Positions 1-5,111 of a stretch of DNA of 5,111 bases are shown here, piece by piece. Under the pieces are notes generated by a model. It was not told the DNA's origin. It saw only the letters and a program-made list of their open reading frames with translations, and made no database searches. Both the position numbers and the translations under genes were made by a program. The DNA comes from UKL13-2 sp043768625 (lineage in GTDB: Bacteria > Pseudomonadota > Gammaproteobacteria > Burkholderiales > Usitatibacteraceae): NCBI GenBank assembly GCA_043768625.1, contig JAYVKG010000230.1, forward strand, positions 1 through 5,111, given 5' to 3'. How positions within the stretch are numbered: position 1 is the first letter of the stretch; the number at the start of each line of letters is the position of its first letter.

Positions 1-534
1 GATTACGATGCGGCGGTGGCCGACGGCAATCATATTTTGGCGGTCGTCGCCAATACCGCGGTCAATACCGATGGCCGCAAATCGGGCCTCACGGTGCCAA
101 GCTCGGCCGCGCAAAGTGCCCTGCTTGAAGAGGCCTACGCTCGCGCCGGCATCGAGCCTGATGATATCGATTACATCGAAGCCCACGGCACCGGTACCGC
201 CGTCGGCGACCCGATCGAAACGCACGCGTTAGGCGTCGCCATTGGCAAACGCAGACGGGCCAAGAATCCGCTGCTGATCGGCTCGGTCAAAAGCAATATG
301 GGCCATCTTGAAGCAGCCTCCGGTGTGGCGGGGCTGGTCAAGGCGCTGCATTGCGTTCAATACCGCGTGGTGCCTGCCACGATAGGCATCAAGAATCCCA
401 ATCCGAATATTCATTTTGACGAATGGAATATCGAAGTTGCGCGCGAAACCACCCAACTTAAGAAATACGGCAAGCTGATCGTCGGTACCAATTCGTTTGG
501 CTTCGGCGGCGCCAACGCCCACGTTATTCTGGAA
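1..534 (+). other. Ketosynthase (KS) domain, C-terminal part
   Basis: Residues 1-178 are the C-terminal half of a beta-ketoacyl synthase of the thiolase fold, which condenses the growing acyl chain with an extender unit. Visible hallmarks are NTDGRKSGLTVPS (from residue 22), EAHGTGTAVGDPIE with catalytic His62, KSNMGHLEAASG with catalytic His102, and the closing GTNSFGFGGANAHVILE (162-178). The spacing of the two histidines (40 residues) fits the family. A KS is usually about 420 residues, so roughly the first 240, including the Cys of the DTACSSS motif, are upstream of base 1; from family spacing the Cys should sit about 200-230 bases before the window. Both visible catalytic residues are intact, so the domain looks active, provided the Cys is present. 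Confidence 0.96.
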
Positions 535-3500
535 AGCTACGACAGTCCGCTCGGTAAGGCCCCGCGGCCCACCAATATCCACGATGTACCCATTGTTATT
601 TCGGCAAAGAGCCAGGCGGCGCTGCATGTTGCCGCCGCCGATTTCGCCGCGTTCATGAAGGCCAAGTCGCACACGCCGCTATACGATATCGCGTTCAATA
701 CCTGCTTTGCGCGCGACTGGCATGATTACCGTGCGGTGGTGTTTGCGCATTCATCCGAATCAGTGATTGCAGCGCTTGAAGGGCTCGCAGCGGGCACCGA
801 AAACAATAGCGGAATGGATCACGGTGTCGCGATTGAGTCGGCGGTAGGCCCGGCGTTTATTTATTCCGGTAATGGCTCGCAGTGGATCGGCATGGGTAAG
901 ACCCTGCTCGAGCAGGATATTGTTTTCCGCAATGCGGTGCGCGAAGTCGATGTCATTTTTCAGCGCTATGCAGATTATTCGCTTGAGGCGGAATTGGCCG
1001 GTGCGGGTATCGCCGCCGCCGATGAAAATCGTTACGAGCGTACCGAAATTGCGCAGCCAGCCTTGTTTGCCCTGCAAGTCGGCATTACCCAAATGCTCAG
1101 GCACCGGGGCATCATGCCCACCGCCGTTGCGGGTCACAGCGTGGGCGAGGTGGCGGCGGCCTGGGCGTCGGGCGCACTGTCGCTGGCGGCAGCAGTAGAG
1201 GTCATCTATCACCGCAGTCAGTTGCAGGGCCGGACCAAGGGCCTTGGGGCAATGAGCGCCGTCCTCACCGACGCAAAAACTACCGCTTCATTGATCGAAG
1301 AAATGAATCTTGGCGGCGAGGTCGTGGTCGCGGGCATCAATAGCAGTCGTGGCATGACGGTCGCAGGCAACCATGCGGCTTTGTCGTCATTTGAAGGGGC
1401 ACTGGCCGAACGTAATATTCCGTTCAGGCGGCTCGATATTGATTACGCCTTTCATAGTCCGGCCATGGACCGCATCGAGCTGGAAGTGCTGACCGCGCTT
1501 GCAAAATTACGGCCTAGCGAAGCCGCCATCCCGTTCTTTTCGACGGTCACCGGCGAACTGCTCGACGGACGGGAGCTCCGCGCCGCATATTGGTGGCATA
1601 ACATCCGCTTACCGGTGTTGTTTTCACAGGCGATTAAGGGATTACAGGCCAAGGGCGTCAATGTTTTTATCGAAATCGGGCCGCACGCCGTGCTGCGCGG
1701 TTATCTCAACGACGCGGTCAAGGAAAGTGCCCAGCCAGGGCGCGTCATCACCACGCTCGCCCGCAACGACGGGGCGCTGCAGCGGGTTTGGAGTGCGGCC
1801 AATCAAGCTATCATCGTCGGCTGCACCGTCAACTGGGGACAATTGCTGCCGTGGCGCGGGCGCTTCGTCAATCTGCCGAATTACCCGTGGCAACGTGAAA
1901 CACACTGGCACCCCGTCACTCCCCAGGCAGTCGGACTGCTCGCGCGCCGCAAAGATCATCCGCTGCTGGGATACCGACTCGCGCAGCACGAATTTACCTG
2001 GGAAAACGTGCTCGATACCAAACAGTATCCGGCATTGGCAGACCACGTCGTCGGTGAAGCAACTGTTTTCCCCGGTTCCGGTTTTGTTGAACTGGCGCTG
2101 GCGGCGGCTTTAAAGACGTACGGCGGCGAGAGCGCGTCAATAGAAGACCTTGAAATTCGCTCGCCATTATTGTTGAGCGATGAGCATTCTAAGGTCGTGC
2201 GGGTGTCAATTGATCCCGCCGACGGTGGTTTTACGGTTCGCGCCCGCGAGCACGGCAATGACGAAGCCTGGATCATTCACGCCGTTGGCAGACTTTTACG
2301 CGAGCCCAGCCAGCATGTATTTGACGAAAATCATTTGTCCCTGCCCGATCGTCCGCCTGATTTCGATGCCGCAAGCCACCACGCGTTAACCCTTGCCGCA
2401 GGACTGCGCTATGGCCCCGCATTTAGCGCCATCCTGCACGGCTGGGTGAATCGACGCACCGCAATCGCCCTGTTTAAAATCCCGCCAGTCATCGACGCGG
2501 AAATTGCCCAGACGCACGTACATCCGGCGCTGCTTGATTGCACTTTCCAGTTGATCATCCAGTTAATGCGCGAACACCCTGCCACCCAGGATGCCATGCG
2601 TAGCGGCCTCACGTTCGTGCCAACCAGGATAGAGCGCATCACGTTCAGAACGGGGCCTGCCGGTGTTGCATCGCGCCCGGCATCAGCGCGCGCAACGCTA
2701 TTGCGCTTCACCCGCCAGTCCATGGTGGCCGAATTCACGGTATATGACGAAAACGGATTTGCCGTCGCCTCGCTTCAAGGTGTTCGGTTTCGCAGCATTC
2801 GTCTGCAAAAGAATGCCGCCGACCGCATCAGGTTTATTCAAGAGCGTGCGATTCCCGCTCCCCACCGCTCATCCCCGGTCACCGTTGCACCGCTCACTTT
2901 TGAAGAAGTGCGCGGTGCCATGAGCGAAACCATTAGGCGTTGCGCGGTAGCCGGCATCCATCGGCGATATATTGACGAGGTCGACCCGTTGCTTGACGAG
3001 GTTTCCAGCCAGTTTGGCATCGCCGCGCTGCGCGCGCTGGATGAAAATAATCACGAACTGTCACATGCCTTCCTGGAAAGCCACTGTTCCACCCATCCAG
3101 CGATTGCGCCTTTCTTGCGCCATATCATCGGTGTCGCCAAGGACGATGGGCTGCTGACCGATACAGATGGCGGTTATCGCTTTTCGGTTGCTGAGGCCGG
3201 CCAACCGTTGCCAGAAGAAATATGGAACAGTCTTGTATCGGATTATCCGGATTGCTTTGACATCGTCCATCAGGTGGGCCGTGTTGGCTATCACCTCGGC
3301 ACCACCCTGGAGCAGCAGCCAGGCGACGAAGCGCCGATGCCTCAACATGCCCCGCGGCTTTCGGTTGTGGCACAAGTGCTGGGAGCACAGGGCCGGCAGC
3401 GCATTGGCGAAACCCTGCGCGAAATCATTGCCACGGCACAATCGCGCCTGGCCGACGATCAACGGCTGGGAATTGTAGAAATCAGTGAATCCCCACCGTT

Positions 3501-5111
3501 ATTTGCCGCCGATATTTGCGCGGCAATCAATTTTGATTTTTGTGATTATCAATATCTCACGCCATCCTCCGCCTCCCTGCAACAGACGCAGCGGATGCAG
3601 GAGCGCTTTCCGCATTTAAAAGCAAACATGATCGCCGGCGACGATGCCAGGGCCGATACGACCGCATCGCATCGCGCGCAAATGATTTTTTTATCGCTGG
3701 ATTTCTCCTCTCTCGACCGGGCATTGCGTGCGCTCGACAGCGCCCGGGAAATGCTGGCCCCGGGCGGATCGATCATTGTGATCGGTATGCATCCCTCGCG
3801 CTGGATGGATTTCACTTATGGCGAGAATGCAGAATGGTGGCGCGAGACTGCAGACGGCAGCGTCGTTTCCACGCAGCAATCATCGCGCTTCTGGTCACAG
3901 CAACTCGCTAAACGCGGCTTCGGGACGCCTGCGGAAATCGATTTTTCATCGGATATTAAATGCGGGCCTTACATGCTGCTGGCACCGGCCAACGGCCTCG
4001 GCAACAATCGCCAGGTGGTATCCACCGTGGAATCTCCGGACAGCAAATGCTGGCTGATCGTGGCCGATGCTGTTGGCCACTCCGCACGCGTCGGCGCGAA
4101 GGTATCTGCACGTCTTCGTGAGGCTGGACACAACGTAGCAAGCTTAGCAACTGCGGAACCATCAGCAATTGGCGAGGCGCTATTACAGTTGCAACGCGAA
4201 ACCGGCCGGGTCGATGGCGTGCTGCATTTGGCAGGCCTTAAGTTGCCTGACAAGAATTCGCTGCCAGCGAATGATCTTGCCCATCATGAAGCGCGTTGTC
4301 TCACTGCCCGTGCCATTGCGCAGGCTTGTGAACAAGCGAAAATATCAGCGACCTGCTGGATTGTGACTTCCGGCGCGATGGCATCGCTGCTGCCGGCAGC
4401 ATCGCGGGGCGATGGCGACAGTGCCTTTGACTGGCCTGCCGATGCGACGTTGTGGGGATGGGGCCGCACTTTGATGAACGAGGCGACTAACGCGGCCGTC
4501 AAGCTGGTCGATTTACCGCCAAATCGCGCCAAGGATGACGTCACCGATGCACTTGCCCGTGAATTAATGCTACCGGATGACGAAGCCGAAATCATTCTGG
4601 GGCTCAACGGAGCCCGCTTCGTGCCGAGGCTTGCATTGGTATCACAACCGAATCCAGCGTCAACATCATCGGCTAATGGTGTCGTGGGGAAAGTTGCTGG
4701 CGCAGGGGGGCAACCCGCCAAGAGTGGCAGAGAATTCTTTACGTCACAAAAACAAGATGTGACGATGCGCCTTGGATTCGACTTTCCGGGCCAGTTGCGT
4801 AATTTACGATGGGAGTTGCATTCGCGGGTGTTGCCGCAACATGACGAAATCGAGGTCGAGGTGCAGGCAACGGGCCTCAACTTCCGCGATATTATGTACG
4901 CGCTAGGACTGCTCTCTGATGAAGCCATCGAGAACGGCTTTGCAGGTCCCACGCTCGGACTGGAATTTTCCGGCGTTGTAATCGCGGCAGGACAAGACAC
5001 AATGGGCTTTTCGCCCGGAGACCGCGTGGTTGGCTTCGGTCCTTCCTGTTTTGCCAATCGCGTGATTACCAAGTCGACGGCACTTTCGCATATCCCGCGT
5101 GGCTTGTCGTT
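1..5111 (+). CDS. Type I polyketide synthase / fatty-acid-synthase-like megasynthase, internal fragment (KS-AT-DH-pseudo-cMT-psiKR-ER)
   Basis: Frame +1 reads through the whole window without a stop, giving 1703 residues of one polypeptide that is incomplete at both ends. Domains in order are KS C-terminal part, AT, DH, methyltransferase-like remnant, structural KR and start of ER. Active-site motifs are visible for KS (HGTGT, KSNMGHLEA), AT (GHSVGE, YAFHSP) and DH (H-x8-P and HPALLDCTFQ), and the ER N-terminus carries ATGLNFRDIM. Such cytosolic enzymes build acyl chains by repeated decarboxylative condensation of malonyl-type units with variable beta-carbon reduction; presence of DH and ER points to a highly reduced product. 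The domain order and several signature stretches resemble the proteobacterial RkpA-like PKS/FAS group (RkpA of Sinorhizobium takes part in making capsular polysaccharide), but that is recognition by eye, so no symbol is given. Start codon, KS cysteine, KR and carrier protein lie outside the window. No internal ribosome-binding site or reading-frame break suggests more than one gene. Confidence 0.96.
541..840 (+). other. KS-AT linker domain
   Basis: Residues 181-280 link the KS to the AT. The segment beginning VPIVISAKSQAAL, followed by LYDIAFNTCFARDWHDYRAVV, has the form of the usual KS-AT adaptor (consensus-like 'vlplSAks..aL', then 'l.dlaytl...R.h...R.av'). It is a small alpha/beta structural unit that positions AT against KS and has no catalytic role. 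The length of about 100 residues is normal. The borders are approximate. Confidence 0.8.
841..1770 (+). other. Acyltransferase (AT) domain, malonyl-type extender selection
   Basis: Residues about 281-590 form a FabD-like acyltransferase that moves an extender unit from CoA to the carrier protein. GPAFIYSGNGSQWIGMG opens the domain; EIAQPALFALQ (349-359) supplies the oxyanion-hole Gln352; GHSVGE (378-383) holds nucleophile Ser380; Arg405 lies 25 residues later, the spacing of the carboxylate-binding Arg in FabD; YAFHSP (482-487) holds catalytic His485; YWWHNIRLPVLF (from 530) and EIGPHAVL (558-565) close the fold. The Arg supports a dicarboxylic extender such as malonyl-CoA. The selectivity tetrad reads YAFH, between the HAFH common in malonyl and YASH common in methylmalonyl domains, while Val in GHSVG leans to malonyl. 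Malonyl-CoA is the more likely unit; this is inference. All catalytic residues are present. Confidence 0.95.
1771..1920 (+). other. Post-AT linker
   Basis: Residues about 591-640 run from the end of the AT to the DH. TVNWGQLLPWRGRFVNLPNY contains the standard 'vdW..l.......v.LPtYPfqr..yW' signature, completed here by PWQRETHW (628-635). This stretch wraps back over the KS-AT linker in known PKS and FAS structures and is diagnostic of type I synthases. Trp replaces the more common Phe in YPWQRE, a conservative change. Confidence 0.88.
1957..2808 (+). other. Dehydratase (DH) domain, double hotdog fold
   Basis: Residues about 653-936 form a PKS dehydratase, which removes water from the beta-hydroxyacyl chain to give a trans-enoyl intermediate. 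It opens with HPLLGYRL (653-660). The first hotdog carries ALADHVVGEATVFPGSGFVE with catalytic His682 and Pro691 (H-x8-P). The second hotdog carries LRYGPAF (802-808) and HPALLDCTFQ (841-850) with catalytic Asp846 and the supporting Gln850. It closes at about VASLQGVRFRSI (922-933). The length of about 280 residues is normal. The fifth position of the usual HxxxGxxxxP motif is Glu686, with the Gly one place earlier (HVVGEATVFP). The catalytic His/Asp pair is intact, so I read the domain as active. Confidence 0.93.
2881..3360 (+). other. Helical N-terminal (lid) region of the methyltransferase-like domain
   Basis: Residues about 961-1120 contain no enzyme motif. They are rich in helix-forming stretches (RGAMSETIRRCAVAGIHRRY; LDEVSSQFGIAALRALDEN) and include HIIGVAKDDGLLTDTDGGYR, then LPEEIWNSLVSDYPDCF and the segment GRVGYHLGTTLEQ. 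This pattern (helices, 'DGL', a 'W.sLl.dyP' helix, then 'G..L..vL.g') matches the lid region that precedes the SAM-binding core of PKS C-methyltransferases. It explains the roughly 180 residues between DH and the methyltransferase core. The assignment rests on pattern likeness and order, not on a catalytic residue. Confidence 0.6.
3361..4005 (+). other. Degenerate C-methyltransferase core (pseudo-cMT)
   Basis: Residues about 1121-1335 follow the course of a PKS C-methyltransferase but lack the SAM-binding loop. Where active domains read like 'lEiGaGtGgtt', this one reads VEISESPPLFAADI (from residue 1159), with none of the glycines. The next strand, YLTPSSASLQQTQRMQERFP, parallels the usual 'YtfTDiS..fl..a...f' but lacks the Asp. 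The later structural parts persist: MIFLSLDFSSLDRALRALDS, LAPGGSIIVIG (1252-1262, the post-motif III turn), WMDFTYGENAEWW (1268-1280, like 'D.tFG...gWW') and FWSQQLAKRGFG (1297-1308). I infer a fold kept for architecture without methyl transfer, as in animal FAS. Not a recent pseudogene: the frame is intact. Confidence 0.78.
4033..4635 (+). other. Structural ketoreductase subdomain (psi-KR), non-catalytic
   Basis: Residues about 1345-1545 form the structural half of a split ketoreductase, placed before ER as usual in fully reducing type I modules. Signatures are CWLIVADAVGHSARVGAKVS (a Rossmann-like start with no TGxxGxxG dinucleotide loop), REAGHNVASL, RVDGVLHLAGL (1403-1413), CWIVTSGAM (1452-1460), LWGWGRTLMNEA (1484-1495) and VKLVDLPP (1500-1507). 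The expected catalytic Tyr and Asn of a working KR are not seen, which fits a scaffold role. The catalytic KR should follow the ER, past base 5111. The subdomain holds the ER/KR part of the module together and probably packs against the catalytic KR. Confidence 0.85.
4636..4746 (+). other. Flexible Gly/Ala/Ser-rich linker between psi-KR and ER
   Basis: Residues about 1546-1582 contain SQPNPASTSSANG, then VVGKVAGAGGQPAKSGREFF. The composition is low in hydrophobic core residues and rich in Ser, Ala, Gly and Pro, so it is likely unstructured. It separates the end of psi-KR (ARFVPRLAL) from the first beta strands of ER. It is longer and more disordered-looking than I would expect at this junction. 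Confidence 0.65.
4753..5111 (+). other. Enoylreductase (ER) domain, N-terminal part
   Basis: Residues about 1585-1703 are the start of a medium-chain dehydrogenase/reductase (quinone oxidoreductase-like) enoylreductase, which reduces the trans-enoyl chain with NADPH to the saturated acyl. The GroES-like substrate-binding part is visible: LRWELHSRVLPQHDEIEVEV, ATGLNFRDIMYALGLL (1623-1638), TLGLEFSGVVIAAG (1651-1664) and SPGDRVVGFGPSCFANRVI (from 1671). The G-L-N-F-R-D motif is characteristic of PKS/FAS enoylreductases. The NADPH-binding loop (usually HAAxGGVGxAA) and the rest, about 200 residues, lie downstream, so catalytic competence cannot be judged. Confidence 0.93.

Noticed and set aside
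229..1212. Minus-strand open frames of about 150 codons opposite the KS and AT.
   Set aside because: They are antisense shadows of a strongly conserved coding region. Resemblance to real protein is limited to composition, and no ribosome-binding site or promoter context supports them.
1499..2113. A 204-codon open frame on the plus strand, frame +2.
   Set aside because: It overlaps the AT and DH coding sequence in another frame, has an Arg/Ser/Cys-rich shadow composition and shows no domain.
2869..3157. Possible gene boundary in the motif-poor region after the DH.
   Set aside because: There is no stop in frame +1 and no intergenic gap, and the region fits the helical lid part of a methyltransferase-like domain. 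It is better read as part of the same polypeptide.
3686..3692. A run of seven T that could be a slippage or sequencing-error site.
   Set aside because: Frame +1 continues unchanged on both sides (MIFLSLDF, then LAPGG), so there is no frameshift, and no overlapping frame there encodes a useful alternative product.
4033..4635. Reading the KR-like segment as the catalytic ketoreductase.
   Set aside because: It lacks the TGxxGxxG nucleotide loop and a visible catalytic Tyr/Asn, and it stands before the ER, the usual place of the structural psi-KR half.
4284..5072. A 262-codon open frame on the minus strand, the longest complete ORF in the window.
   Set aside because: It lies wholly opposite the psi-KR/linker/ER coding sequence. 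Its protein is rich in Ser, Pro, Ala and Thr with no recognisable domain, as expected from the antisense of a GC-rich coding frame. The sense strand shows clear conserved motifs.

Overview
The window is the interior of one very large gene. Frame +1 is open from base 1 to base 5111 (1703 complete codons plus two bases) with no stop, no start and no frameshift. It encodes part of a multidomain type I polyketide synthase (PKS) or fatty-acid-synthase-like megasynthase. Both ends of the gene lie outside the window.

Layout along the protein (window residue = (base+2)/3): C-terminal part of a ketosynthase (KS, residues 1-180); KS-AT linker (about 181-280); acyltransferase (AT, about 281-590) and post-AT linker (to about 640); dehydratase (DH, about 653-936); a long region that looks like a C-methyltransferase whose SAM-binding loop is lost (pseudo-cMT, about 961-1335); a non-catalytic structural ketoreductase half (psi-KR, about 1345-1545); a short Gly/Ala/Ser-rich linker (about 1546-1582); and the N-terminal part of an enoylreductase (ER, about 1585 to the end). 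The order KS-AT-DH-(cMT)-psiKR-ER is that of highly reducing, often iterative, synthases. The rest of ER, a catalytic KR and an acyl carrier protein would be expected downstream, but they cannot be seen here.

The domains would act as one assembly line. AT loads a malonyl-type extender onto the carrier protein, and KS condenses it with the growing chain. The downstream KR (not seen), DH and ER then reduce the beta-carbon stepwise, giving a largely saturated acyl chain. The pseudo-cMT and psi-KR probably act as scaffold only.

The host is most likely a bacterium. The gene has no introns, and the protein style (GNGSQW and YAFHSP in the AT, LW-x-W-GRTLMNE in the psi-KR, a long helical segment before the cMT remnant) recalls the RkpA-like PKS/FAS group of Proteobacteria. 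The base composition looks moderately GC-rich by eye. A proteobacterium is my best guess; genus and product cannot be read from this window. I see no RNA gene, mobile element, CRISPR array, promoter or terminator, and there is no intergenic DNA.
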